Source of the DNA: Gloeophyllum trabeum ATCC 11539
Taxonomy: Eukaryota; Basidiomycota; Agaricomycetes; Gloeophyllales; Gloeophyllaceae
Length of the DNA: 64,000 bases
Assembly: GCF_000344685.1 (NCBI RefSeq)
Contig: NW_006920413.1
Coordinates: 2,505,482-2,569,481 of the forward strand
Direction of reading: 5' to 3'
Shown here: positions 1 through 12,445 of the stretch, in pieces
How positions within the stretch are numbered: the first letter of the stretch is position 1
Layout: every line of letters begins with the position of its first letter
The notes under the pieces: generated by a model
Told to the model about the DNA's origin: nothing
Database searches by the model: none
The model's input: only the letters and a program-made list of their open reading frames with translations
Translations under genes and position numbers: made by a program

Positions 1-3000
1 GTGCCAACAGTTATGTCGTTACTACCTCAGTAAGCGTACTGAAAGGTAGGTCTGGCCGGGCCAATGCCAACGGTCAAGTCAAGAGTCCAGGTAATCGCTG
101 TATTCAACAGGAGGTTGAACTAAGGAATACATGGGTTTTCCTACAGTATATATAGTAACTGGTATAGGGGTTAATACCCAAAGAAGAGAACAATAAGAAA
201 GGACGCGTAGGCCATCCTGCGAGAACGTAACTCAGAGAAATGAGAAATACAAGGGCGCCCATTGGTAGAAGGTGAGTCAAGGAAGATAACGTGTGAGAAG
301 AAGATAGCGTCCATGGGAAGGTCTACTCGGAGAAAGGTACTGTCCAATAGCAATGCTCGGAATGGAAATGGAATGAGATAAGCATGGGAAAATCATAACA
401 TACGGCGTCTTACTCCTCCTTTCCCCCTCGAACTATTAAATACCCTTCAGTTGTCTCGGACCGCCTTCACCCATATCACGGGGTTTAGGTTTATTCCTTT
501 TGGTCCTTGGTGATTGTTGTGTGTCTGTGCATATCAGCGGTAGGATATTCTTATACTTTTGCAGATATTCACATGTGTTCTCATATATTGCCCCCTCGCA
601 TGCCCATCCCATTGTATTTACACATATTACTGTAATTTTGTAATTTTCTACCGTTTCTGTTGTGTCCTTCTGACCCCCACCTCGCCCGTCTGTTCTGCCG
701 GTCCCCTGGCAATCGCACATCCCGCCCGCTTCGCACCTCTCGTATCTGATGCCCACTTCCACCATCTCTACACACCCCCGCCCCCCCCCCCACCTGCACA
801 TATTCCAGTTTGCCTGCGCGACCTGTCTCCCGTTCCATATGGGGACATACCTATTCAACCTGTCCTCATGATCGCCTCCTGCATTGATATTAAAGTCAGA
901 ATATTAAAATTTTGTGATGCAACTAACAAATGCTCACTATATATCTCCACATTCTTGTGCATTCCGCAACATGCCCCCTGCCTTGAGAATACCGCCTAAG
1001 ACAGACAAGTCATATTGGTTAATAATTCAGAGTGCAAAGGGGATACCTTGTGGTTAAGAGGAGAGTGCGTGCAAACGTTTTACTGTGACGCGACGACTTT
1101 ATGAATCGCGTGAGAGCAGCAAGTGATGTCATACCGCAATCACTGCAGCTAGATATACACCAACAACTTGAACATGGTAGCGTCCGCAATTCAATCCGAC
1201 GCGGCCGACGCGCTCACGCAGGCGGCACACTCGAGTGACTCGACAGCATCGCATCCCCGTAAGACGCACACCTGATGCAGGTAGAGTAGGTTGAGGGAGT
1301 GTCATGCAAGTGTCATTCAGCAGTCTGTGGCCTCCAAAATATACAGGTAAACATATGCAAATATATTTAAAGTATCTAAAAATACGAAAATATTGTCGAT
1401 TTCCACTGGGAATCAACCCCTGCCCTGATCAATAGAATCACTACAACAAACTACATCAGGGTATATCAACAGGTGAGATGTTAGGGACATACCTAATGCA
1501 CTAGTCACCCTGTATGCATAGAATCCAGCAGCAGTACCATAACCAAACCTGCAAAACAAATCAGAATGCTCAGTCACTGATGTGAGGGACACACCTAGTG
1601 AGCAAGACCCAGACTCCTCCGGCAATCTAAGAACCTCTATTAATATGTGCACATAGTAAGGCAGAGAAATGGCTTACTTGCAACAGAGACATGTCGAGAC
1701 ACGATGGGGGCCTCATCTAGGTCGCATCAACCCAACCGTAGACGCGCTGTAGGAAGGTACTCAGGGGGAGTTTGATGAGAGGCAACAGGTTCACAAGAAG
1801 AACTTACCCGCGGAGAAGTACAGGAGGCGGCGTAGGCGCCGCTGTTAGGACTTAGCCATGTGAGAGCTGTAGAGAGGACTTAGTCATGATACAAGGGAGA
1901 GAGGGGATTGGCAATGAAGTCGAACTGCGGCACGCTTTTAAGTCAAGTTCAAAGTCCGACATGTTGAACTTACACAGCCAGCCGGAATTCTGACAGAAAG
2001 CTGCAAACGGGTCAAGCAGGGAATTCTGCAACTCTGCTGTTGACAAATTTTCAGTAGTCATGTAAAAATATTTCACCTTGGTGGTTTTGAAGAATATTTC
2101 AACACTCCTGGTCAAATATTTGCACTATCGGTTCCCCCTCTCAAATTCTGACTCTAACTTATCGGCACGAGAGCTTGCCGCCAGGTCTCGTGATTGCCTC
2201 GCGTCATATGTGGTGTTGCCGGTGTGCCGCTCGCTCCCACGATTCAAGTCGGACTTCAACGAAAATTTCTCTTCGCCCTCTCTTGTTTTCCAACCACCGC
2301 CATCTTTCGCCCTCTCCTCACCCTCTCCAGGTCCATCTCCTTGACCTGTCATGCTCCTCCGCTCTCGTTGCTTGCACTTGCACAGCTTCGTCTCTCACGC
2401 GTAAGTCATCATCCCCCTCATGCTACCTATTATACAACATGGAATGTTTGCGAAGACAGATAGGTATGTGAATGGCATAGTTGCATTATTACATAGTATG
2501 ATATACAATACAGTACCAAGGGACCGGGAGCAAACGGAATGTGAGCCCGAGGACGGCTGAACCACGGATGACGTGGTAGTCACGAGTAGATCACGTGCAT
2601 TTGTTCTTAACAATTTCTGACTTTCCCCAATCAAATCTTTGCACAAGAAGTCATTTTGTTGCTTTTTTAAAACAAAAAAATGTCACAAATTCTGACTAGT
2701 GTGATTTGACGTTTTGACTTCAAGGGGTATTCAAATATTTTCAACCAAAGCGTCCGCGCATCAGTCAGGCGCCGGTGATTGCTTCGTTGCTAAGGGTAGA
2801 AGGATAAGATAATCCTCGGGTAACTGTATCTCAGCAGGCGCTTCACTTATCATAAATACAAGTCTGGTATTCGGCTGGTAATGTGATTGTAGATGTGCTA
2901 AAATAACTGGAATATGCGCCAGCCACTACCAGCCGCGGGACAATTTGCTGATGTTATTGGTGTGTGTGTGATACAAGTTAACTGTACTGACTACAGAGGT

Positions 3001-3110
3001 TCTACAAACACAAAGATGTTGCTATACCAAGAACCAGATATGATATCTTCCTGCAAACACTTGCCAGCACCTCCCTGGATATGGCCCATGAAATTTCTAT
3101 CGTACCCCAG
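1..3110. other. Gene-poor 5' region
   Basis: No reading frame here resembles a known protein, and no chain of exons could be assembled. It holds a pyrimidine-rich stretch with a run of C around 780-792, AT-rich blocks around 2040-2130 and 2650-2750, and two short diverged direct repeats at about 1470-1505 and 1579-1613 (shared core GAGGGACAxACCTA-like). The ORFs present (up to about 146 codons) are what chance gives in DNA of this composition. A lineage-specific gene cannot be excluded. Confidence 0.4.
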
Positions 3111-3112
3111 CC

Positions 3113-3460
3113 ACACATGGAGGTCAGATACCAAACCACCCATTTTGGGCCACTTTTACAACTTTTACTCAAAACCGGTTTGCCCTATTTGGGTTGTTTT
3201 AACTCGAAAAGTATCCAACTTCCGGCCTTCTTGCACCCAATTTTGACTCGAATTCGGTTTCTGACCTACTCAAATCCGCAAATGCTTTCCCAGCACAGCC
3301 ACTCACCATCGGATTACCCCATTTTGGTTGATTTTACTCGAAGAGTCTTTCCAGCCCTTTCCGGTGCCCAGGTCGGATACTCATGTTTACTGGAATAGTA
3401 TCCAACCTACAGCCCATTTGGGGCAATTTTTACTCGAACCGGTATCCGACCTCCATGTGT
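3113..3460. repeat. TIR-bounded repeat element upstream of polyubiquitin
   Basis: The first 20 bases (3113-3132, ACACATGGAGGTCAGATACC) match the reverse complement of the last 20 (3441-3460) at 19 of 20 positions. Between them lie about five degenerate units with a core like CCCATTTTGGG-n-TTTTACTCGAA-n-GGTATCC, near 3138, 3185, 3235, 3317 and 3412. The layout suggests a small non-autonomous DNA element or foldback repeat. It ends about 180 bp upstream of the ubiquitin 5'-UTR intron, so it may also act as promoter sequence. No coding capacity is seen. Confidence 0.55.
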
Positions 3461-3552
3461 AGTATCGGGGATCCTGGTGCTGACCGGTCACCGGAAGGGT
3501 ATCCGAAGAGTGACGATGTGACGTGATCTGTGACGCATCGCGTGCTTGATAA

Positions 3553-4998
<1,446 letters not shown>

Positions 4999-5327
4999 TT
5001 GGTGTCGGGTCGAGTACTCCTTATGAGTTGTATTTCATCACATTCCTATGTCTTGCCTGTCCTTTTCGATGATGTACACGACTTAATACGAGCAATTATG
5101 ATTTGTGCTGAGCATCGCGCTCACTTCGTACAACTTGTAGGGCAAGTTCGCCTTCAGGTTGGCTTCAGAAGATGACAATGCCATTGAGTACAGCGGTTAG
5201 GTTATTTTTAGTGTCTTGTAGTCACGTGTTTGCCGATCTGCAGCAAGCCAAGGACGGACGCTTCAAGTCTCGAGGCGTTTTCCTTTATCTCCAATCCTGT
5301 AGAGCGTTGCGGACTTACAGGAGCAAG
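4999..5327. other. Ubiquitin 3' UTR and bS6m promoter
   Basis: This 329-bp spacer separates two genes on the same strand. It should hold the polyubiquitin 3' UTR and the short promoter of the mitochondrial ribosomal gene. No ORF or repeat stands out. Confidence 0.5.
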
Positions 5328-5826
5328 ATGCCGTTCTATCGAATGCTATGCATATCCGCGCATTATCCTGAATATGTTCGTCCTGCTAATTCCCTAATGA
5401 TCACGAGCACAGCCAACTAATCGAAAGGACTTTGGTCTCTGTCGATGCGTGTATGTCGGTTGACCTCAGGCCAACATCAAAAGCTTGGTTCGGCAAGCTG
5501 CTCTTCACATTATGGACAACGGCGGTGTAGTGCGGAAAATTGATTCATGGGGTACGAGGGCGTTGCCTCAGCGGATGCGGAGACATACGCAGTATCACAC
5601 TGCTGGAGAGTACGTCTTCCTCCATAATTCCCTGCCAGCTAAGTTGACGAGTCTCGGTTCCGCTAGCTACTGGATGATGTACTTTGACACATCACCGCGG
5701 GTGCTACGAGAGTTCAACTCGATAATGCGCAAAGACCCGCGCGTGATACGGTGGACGACGCTAAAGATTGGGGATAAGGTGGAGGACATCGTCGAGCCGC
5801 CCGAGAAGACGATCCACAGGCGTTAG
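5328..5826 (+). CDS. Mitochondrial small-subunit ribosomal protein bS6m
   Basis: This is a bS6-family protein of the mitochondrial ribosome small subunit (MRP17/MRPS6 type). Exon 1 (5328-5375) gives MPFYRMLCISAHYPEY. After an intron at 5376-5469, exon 2 continues ANIKSLVRQAALHIMDNGGVVRKIDSWGTRALPQRMRRH. The N-terminal strand, the helix 'LVxxxAxHIMDNGGVVR' and the 'WGTRxLPQRMRRH' segment are hallmarks of the family. The protein has 134 residues, about the normal length. The exon 1 start is chosen because MPFYRML is the typical family N-terminus. It reads in the same direction as polyubiquitin, 330 bp upstream. Confidence 0.88.
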
Positions 5827-5895
5827 GGCATGCGATTGAGGGGCGGTATATATGCTATGTAAAAGTATAGTTCCTATCTAATTCTTCCGTGACTC

Positions 5896-6906
5896 CTACT
5901 TTTTACCGCTGTTCTTCTGTTGCACCCAGTCTGCCACTTCTAGCAAGCTGTGGACAACGGTGACACCGCACAGGTTCTCCCCCTCTTCTTTTCGCTCGTC
6001 ATCTCCCTCTGGGCCCGGACGGCGTACCAGGAGGGCCTGCAGGCCGGCTTTGCTCGCTCCGTAGTAATCTCTGTACGCGCAGTCACTCAATCCATTGCAC
6101 TACAACCAGCTACCGAGGCACCCACCCGTCAAGTTCGTCGCCGACATGGACTGCTTCGTCCAGTCCTACACCGACACGCTGACATGCCCTGGCGAATATC
6201 TCCTTGGCGGGTTTTTCTATGCCCTCTTCCTCGCTGATGAGGATCTCGGTGAGGTGGGGCGAGAGGGATAGGTCGTCCAGAACCAGGCGCATCCGCGAGT
6301 CTGCATTGCTGACGAGCGCAGACTTGACGCCCATCGCGCGCAACTTCTCCACTAAGTGGATATCGCGTCCCAGCTGCGAATGAGACTTCAAGTTTCATTC
6401 GAATAGGTAAACCTACGAGTTGGGAGTGAATCATCGAATGCCTTGTAACCTTCCCTCGAGCTAAATCGTTTCATGAGCTTTGGGACAATCTCAGGAAGGG
6501 ACTTGTCCACGGCTGTAGCCGTACACAATCAGTAGAACATTTGTTCAATAGCAGTTAGCGTTGATGAAGCCCGTGACTCTGAGACTGACTTTGCGGGTCT
6601 GCTCCTGCCCCGACAGCCGTCCGCTTGATGACTTCTCCCCACCATCCCTCCGCGCCATTCTCGTACACTGGTTTCTCCACTTGTAACTGCTTCAAGGCTG
6701 CGACACAGAAGAGCCATCAGCTGCCCGTTCTCGAGCTGCCGGGCTCGCCAGAGAGTGCTGTACCCACCAACTCTGAATGCGCTCTTCAATGCATCTGGGT
6801 CTAGGACGCCCAGATACGGGGCGAAGGTCTGCGAGTATTGGACGTATACTGGCAGCCGGGGCGCCAGGATCGTGCCGAATGCGTCGAAGATGACTAGGCG
6901 GATCAT
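5896..6906 (-). CDS. HAD-like hydrolase (HDHD3 type)
   Basis: This is a haloacid-dehalogenase superfamily phosphohydrolase of unknown substrate. The N-terminus MIRLVIFDAFGTIL carries motif I, but the second position of the usual DxDxT is Ala (DAFGT), as in several HDHD3-like members. After an intron, the cap region reads LKQLQVEKPVYENGAEGWW. Motif II lies in GVKSALVSNADSR, motif III in ISEEEGIEKPAKEIF and motif IV in VHVGDELDG. The C-terminus (GLQALLVRRPG...) ends at 5896. At least three introns are needed. It lies on the same strand as the three SDR copies upstream and ends 70 bp from the convergent bS6m gene. Confidence 0.82.
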
Positions 6907-7029
6907 AGTTGTCTCGGTCTGACGAGCGTCGCATCCAGTGGACGCGACGTGTCGGTATAACTCCTCTGAATGATCTGGAAACTCTGGCTTTTATTTCGAT
7001 GGGCAACGAAGTATGGATGTGATCTCCAG

Positions 7030-8178
7030 CTACAGAGGACCAGCTAGACTCCCGATATCCAACCTGTTCTTCAGGAGGTCGCCGCCCTCTATCTCCTTCC
7101 TCCTCTTCGCGAGCTCGTCCAGGTCCCAATTGCAACTGATGTATCTACCGCTAAGCCAGTTCTCCGACCCACTTGTCAGCCTGACCATCGTATGGCTCGC
7201 AATCTCTATCTTGTCGATGAGATAAGCTGCTATGGCTGGTTCGTTCGATGCTAGGGCCGTACTGTTACGAGGTGAGTAACATATACACCTGGAGCCGATA
7301 TCGTTACAGAACGTACGCGATGTTGCCGGGATGCACAGCGAACACCTTGACGCCCTGCGAACCATATTCTGTGGCGACTAGTAGTCAGCAAGGAGATAGA
7401 CGAACGGTTGAAGGCACTCACCGACGTCAACGAACTCTGCAAGCCGATTTATTGCATGCTTGGATGTTTGGTATGCACTCGCTCCGCGGCTTCGATGTTG
7501 GGCTGCCACGGACGATAGCATGATAGCGTAGCCTTTGGTCGCGACCAGGTGGTTGATGCTATGATGGATCACGTTGAAGGTGCCGCCTGTAGGAATCCCC
7601 GTAATTGGACAGCTCATTGTATTACTCGCGATATGCTCACGGAGGCTGATATCCTATGACATACTTCCAGCACAGTCACAACTGTAAGCTCGTGCATCGA
7701 AAGCTTACCATGGTCTTCCACCACTCTCTAGGATCTATCTCCCCTGTTCTCGCCCGCTTTTCCAAATAACCGGCATTTGCGATAACGACGTCGATCCTCC
7801 CAAACTTCTCGATACACTTCCTGACGCTCTGGCTGACCGCTTGCTCATCCGTAGCATCCACAGTGCAAGCCTCGACCACTATGGACGGTGCGATCCTGCG
7901 TGCTGACTCGGCCACCGCTGTCAGGGCGTCTGCGGATCTGGCAGTGACGAACAGTCCGCTTGCGCCTGCTTCTGCGAACGCGTGCACGGTCGCCTCTCCG
8001 ATACCTCTGCTTGCCTTTCCCCGAAGTCATCAGTGGGGTTTTGGATACCGGGACTACGCACTCCCGTGATGTAGATGATCTTGCCCTTCGCAGCGTCCTT
8101 GAGGCGAGTCTTCAGGTCAATCCCTGGGTACACATCGTGATGTTCTGTGACGGTGACTCGCTCTGGATGTGGTGCCAT
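7030..8178 (-). CDS. Short-chain dehydrogenase/reductase, copy 1
   Basis: This is an NAD(P)-dependent classical SDR of unknown substrate. The start MAPHPERVTVTEHHDVYPGI is shared with the neighbouring copies. The Rossmann motif TGASRGIGEA forms across the first intron (…YITG | ASRGIG…). The NAG motif is in VIANAGYLEK, the catalytic Ser in MLSSVAAQ, and the YxxxK pair in SAYQTSKHAINR. The C-terminus reads SGRYISCNWDLDELAKRRKE. Gene reading requires a 13-nt microexon (GATATCAGCCTCC, just downstream of the WWKTM exon) to join …WWKTM to RGTFNVIHHSI. The copy is intact by eye. It is the most HAD-proximal of three tandem copies and was probably made by local duplication. Confidence 0.85.
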
Positions 8179-8506
8179 GTTGTTCTCGTAGCTCGAGACA
8201 GACAAGGTATATGCGCAATGAACGGTCATGTCAAGACACCAGCTACTGGTCTGCCGTCTGGTTACTGACTCATTGACGATGACTGGTGCCGATGATTGCG
8301 TACCGCGATGCCGTTCTGTTTGGATTGGTTGCCGGATCCGAGCAATCATTGCTACTTGAGCGCCGCTGCAGCTATCACGAAAAGCTCAAGGCAGGGACTG
8401 GTACAAAGAAATTAATATGGAGGAAATCCTCTGGTTGTCTAACTGCTTGCCCTGCTCTGCTTTTGTTTGCCAGCCGGCAGTGCTGTGAGTCACATATAAC
8501 TTCGGC

Positions 8507-9669
8507 CTATAGTGGATTTGCTAGACCCCCAACGTCGAGCCTATTCTTTAGGAGGTCGCCCTCCTCTATCTCCTGTCTCCTCTTTGCCAGCTCGTCTAGG
8601 TCCCAGTTACAACTGACATATCTGCCACTTAGCCAGTCCTCTGAGCCGCTTGTCAGCCGCACCATTGTATTGCTAGCGATCTCCACTTTATCGTTGAGCA
8701 GTGGTATCAACGATGGCTCGTTCGCTGCCAGAACAGTGCTTCAACCTCAGGTCAGCTACGAGCCAAAATGATAGGCTGTTCCCGGACGTACAGGATGCCC
8801 CCTGGATGTATCGCAAATACCTTGACACCCTCTGAGCCATACTCTACGATGTCCGACGATTAGAACCTATGATTATGTCCCCATGAACCTATAACAACCC
8901 ACCAACGTCAATGAACTCTGCAAAGCGGTTCAATGCGTGCTTGGCAGTCTGGTATCCACTTGCCCCCGGACGTCGATTCTGAGCTCCCACAGACGAGAGC
9001 AGGATTGCATATCCTTTGGTCGCAACCAGGTGTTTGATCGTATGGTGAATGACGTTGAAAGTACCGCCTATCTATACATAGAAACGTTAGGTTGTATAGC
9101 TCATTCTGTCTCTGCCGAGTACTTACGGATGCTGACAGTCTACATTTATTGGTTAGAGCCCCCATCAAAAGCCAACGTGTAACTGAGGTCTTACCATGCT
9201 CTTCCACCATTCGTCTGGATCGATATCCCCTATCTTCACCCACTTCTCCAGGTAGCCGGCATTTGCGATAACGATGTCGATTCTCCCGAACTTCTCTAAA
9301 CACTTCTTCACGCTCTCACCCACTGCCTTCTCATCTGTCACATCCACAGCATATGGCTCGACCAGGGCGGAGGGCGCGAGCTTACTTGCGGACTCAGCCA
9401 CCGATGTCAGGGCGTCTGCTGACCTGGCCGTAATGAAGAGTCCGCTCGCACCGGCCTTGGCATATGCAAGGACGGTCGCCTCTCCTATACCTCGGCTTGC
9501 CTGTCAAAGCATGTCAAGATCAAGTGCTCGATTGCGGTAGGTAGGGGCCTACCCCGGTGATATAGACAACTTTGCCCTTGGCCGCGTCCTTCAGGCGGCT
9601 GTCAAGGTCTATTCCTGGATATACATCATGGTGCACTGTGACGCTGGGCTGCTCAGGATGAGGGGCCAT
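8507..9669 (-). CDS. Short-chain dehydrogenase/reductase, copy 2
   Basis: This is a paralogue of the preceding SDR with the same exon plan. It starts MAPHPEQPSVTVHHDVYPGI. The cofactor motif TGASRGIGEA spans the first intron, NAG lies in VIANAGYLEKW, the catalytic Ser in LLSSVGAQ, and YxxxK in SGYQTAKHALNR. The C-terminus is SGRYVSCNWDLDELAKRRQE. It also needs a 13-nt microexon (ACTGTCAGCATCC). No stop or frameshift was found, so it is probably functional. It may be cytosolic, since no signal peptide is evident. The substrate cannot be told from sequence. Confidence 0.85.
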
Positions 9670-10038
9670 ATTGTATCGTCTGCACCTGGGTTGGTATGCT
9701 TGGATATGTTACACATCCTTTATTTATACTGCCCCGGTTGTCAGCGCGTTCCTTGTGATCATATTCGTCATCGGTCCATTATTGATAAGCTGCGAAGGTG
9801 CAGAAGGAAGCCCCTATAGCTGCCGTATGGTTGGACTCTTTACCCTGGGCATATTTATATGTCCGAGAAGGCTGTAGGCTCACAGTGGGTACGCGATACT
9901 ATGTACATCCTCCCCAGCCCATGGTCTTCTAGTCAGCTCCCTGATTTTCTCCTTCTCCACTTGCGGCTTCCGGAGGATTCATTATCTGCGAGAACAGTCC
10001 GCTCGTGCAAGGTCTCGATGCGATTGTCACGCCCCGAC

Positions 10039-11203
10039 TCACAGTGGATACGCCAAACTGCCGACGTCGGGCCTGTTCTTCAGCAGGTCGCCCTCCTCGA
10101 TCCTCTTTCCTTCTCGTCGCGAGCTCATCCAGGTCCCAGTCGCAACCGACGTATCTGCCTTTGAGCAAGTCCATCCGAGCCGCTCGTTAGCCTGACCATT
10201 GTATGGCTCGCAATCTCCATCTTATCCGTGAGATACGGTATGATCGTTGGGTTCTTGGGTGCCATCTCGGTGCTGCGTTGAAGATCCATTTAATGTGAGA
10301 CACAACTCCGAACGGAAAGGAGTGCAACACGCACAGTATACCGCCTGGATGTATTTAAGAGATCTTGACTCCCTCCGAGCCATACTCTGGAAGGATATGT
10401 GGTCAAGGAGGCGCCATTTGCGGCGCACGCAAAAAAAATGGCTGGTCTGCTTAATTGGACGAACTCAGCCAGACGGTTCAAGGCGTGCTTCGCAGTCTGG
10501 GATGAGCTTGCTCCTGGCAGTCGATCTGGGCCCCGATGGACGAGACCAGAATCGCGTGTCCTGTGGCCGCGACGAGGTGTTTGATGGTATGATGGATAAC
10601 GTTGAAGGTCCCTCCTGGGAATTGCACGGAGGGGTCAGTTTGTGCAGTCTATTTTACCCTGCAAGATGCTCACGGATGTTGACAATCTGCGTTCATGCCT
10701 CAGTAATCTCGACGACGCAAATGCTGTACATGCCTCACCATACTCATCCACCACTCCTCCGGATCAGCATCCCCTATCTTGACCCGCTTTCGACGTAGCC
10801 AGCGTTCGCGATTACGACTCTCGGCGCACTGCTTGACGCTTTCGCCCGCTGCCTTAGCATCCGTCACATCGACAGCGTAAAGTTTAATCGCTACCGTGGG
10901 GGCGAGCTTTTGAGCTTTCTCGGCAACCGATGCAAGGGTCTCCTTCGACCTCGCAGTGACAAATAGACCACTGGTGCCAGCTTGTGCATAAGTAGGCATA
11001 GACCGTCGCTTCTCCATTTCCTCTGCTTGCCTGATATATCAAAGCAGATCAGACTTCGGTTGTTGCAGGATGAGAAACACCCATACGCAGGTAGTGTAGA
11101 CAATCTTGCCCTTTGCGGCATCCTTCAGTCGGCTGTTAAGGTCAATCCCAGGATACACATCATGGTGCTCCGCGATGGCGAGTTGTTCGGGATGGGGATC
11201 CAT
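10039..11203 (-). pseudogene. SDR copy 3, decayed
   Basis: This is a third tandem SDR copy with several independent lesions. The start (MDPHPEQLAIAEHHDVYPGI) is intact. The end of exon 1, which should read YITG with a GT donor, has become YTTC with the donor lost. GIG has become GNG. A 4-nt insertion in the VYAYAQAG segment shifts the frame. About 20 nt are missing before VIANAGY. An in-frame TAA stands where copies 1 and 2 read KVFAIHPG or similar. An extra base before the C-terminal IEEGDLL segment shifts the frame again. The 13-nt microexon (ATTGTCAACATCC) is still recognisable. Decay is too scattered to be sequencing error. Confidence 0.82.
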
Positions 11204-11748
11204 GTCGTATATCGTCACTGAGACAACTATGCTAGGGTCATTGATATGCACCCATCCGATATGTATGTATATTTCGCGTTGCTGACACACTCTGGGCCGT
11301 ACCAAGGAGTAAGTACTCGTCATCGTTCGGCATTCGATTACCCATGCGATAACAAGCAACAGAGCCTACCTGCCGAGCATTGCGTAGAGGAGTGCCGTTC
11401 ATGCGCCCCCTTGATAATACGACCTTTGGTTCCGAAATTTCTTTGAATCAGCAGCCACCTCATGGATAAGATGACTCGCGGCTATTATACCTATGTAAAT
11501 GCCCGCTAAAAATTCAGATAAGACGCTTTCGAGGGCGTACTCTGTCCCTCCCCTCGTTCACGCCGTTGTATGTACGCGATGCCAAGTTGCGATTGACCTC
11601 AATGTACAGACAGCTGAATCAGACCGCCACTACTGTCACGGCACGGTCTCAAGGCGCGTCAACAAGACCAAATAACGCGCTCACTGCATCCCCACTGGCA
11701 GGCAGCTAGCATATCCAGACCGTATACATAGGGTAGTTTGAGCTCAAT
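11204..11748. other. Spacer between SDR copy 3 and DAD2
   Basis: About 540 bp with no convincing ORF or repeat. It contains the upstream side of the decayed SDR copy and the promoter of the divergently transcribed DAD2 gene. Confidence 0.4.
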
Positions 11749-12215
11749 ATGCGGCCCTCAGCACTTCCGAGTAGATCAGCCCAGTCGTCTTCAGGCAATG
11801 CCAAGTTGCGAGAGAAGAAGAGGGAGCTGGAGGCCGTAGCAGCTTTGGAGCGCGCTTCGGGTCTCGTTGCAGAACGGATAGCGGAGCTCTGTCTGGATGG
11901 GGAGATCATGGCGGACGCTGGATTAGGTGAGCTCGGGCGGTATAAAATAGGGACCGATGGTTTTGATATGATACAGTGCACGGGCAAGTCCTATCGCAAT
12001 GGGGAGATATGTTTGATATCCTTGATCTTTTCTGTGCGTATCACGACCTTTGCTGCAGACAAGTCGATGACAGAACGCCAGCAGTATCGACAAGAGAACA
12101 GAGGCGCAGTGGAGAAGAGGACGAATCACATTCGACCGCACAAGGCGTGCAGTTAGTCCGCATACCTGTGGAAGACCTGCAAGCTACGTCTAGCGACCAC
12201 AAAGATGGACAATGA
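11749..12215 (+). CDS. DAD2: DASH complex subunit DAD2
   Basis: This is a small coiled-coil subunit of the DASH/Dam1 ring, which couples kinetochores to spindle microtubules in fungi. Exon 1 (11749-11926) encodes MRPSALPSRSAQ… followed by a predicted helix LREKKRELEAVAALERASGLVAERIAELCLDGEIMADAGL. After an intron (11927-11976), exon 2 reads VHGQVLSQWGDMFDIL, the conserved 'V(L)xxWxxxFxIL' signature of the Dad2 family. The product is about 138 residues with a polar tail. Convergent with the SCY1-like gene, with about 230 bp between stops. Confidence 0.8.
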
Positions 12216-12445
12216 AGTGCGATGTCTCGGCCTTTGGCGACTTGCACTCCACTCTCAGTCAAGTTTGGTCCCATTTCAGAGGGCTATATGTGCAAGGCAG
12301 CCGTAGGAGTACTAGTTGCACTAGAGTCAGCATAACCTCTTGCATACTAGCATACCTCGCCGATGACATCCCAGCAGTGTACCACCATCCAACGTATGTA
12401 TGTATCAAGTGAGGCTATACCTCGTGCGCATCTGCGCTCCCTATT

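Noticed and set aside
1413..1652. 79-codon ORF with an internal repeated phrase (LG-SLTS)
   Set aside because: The phrase comes from two short diverged DNA repeats; no splice chain or family supports a gene.
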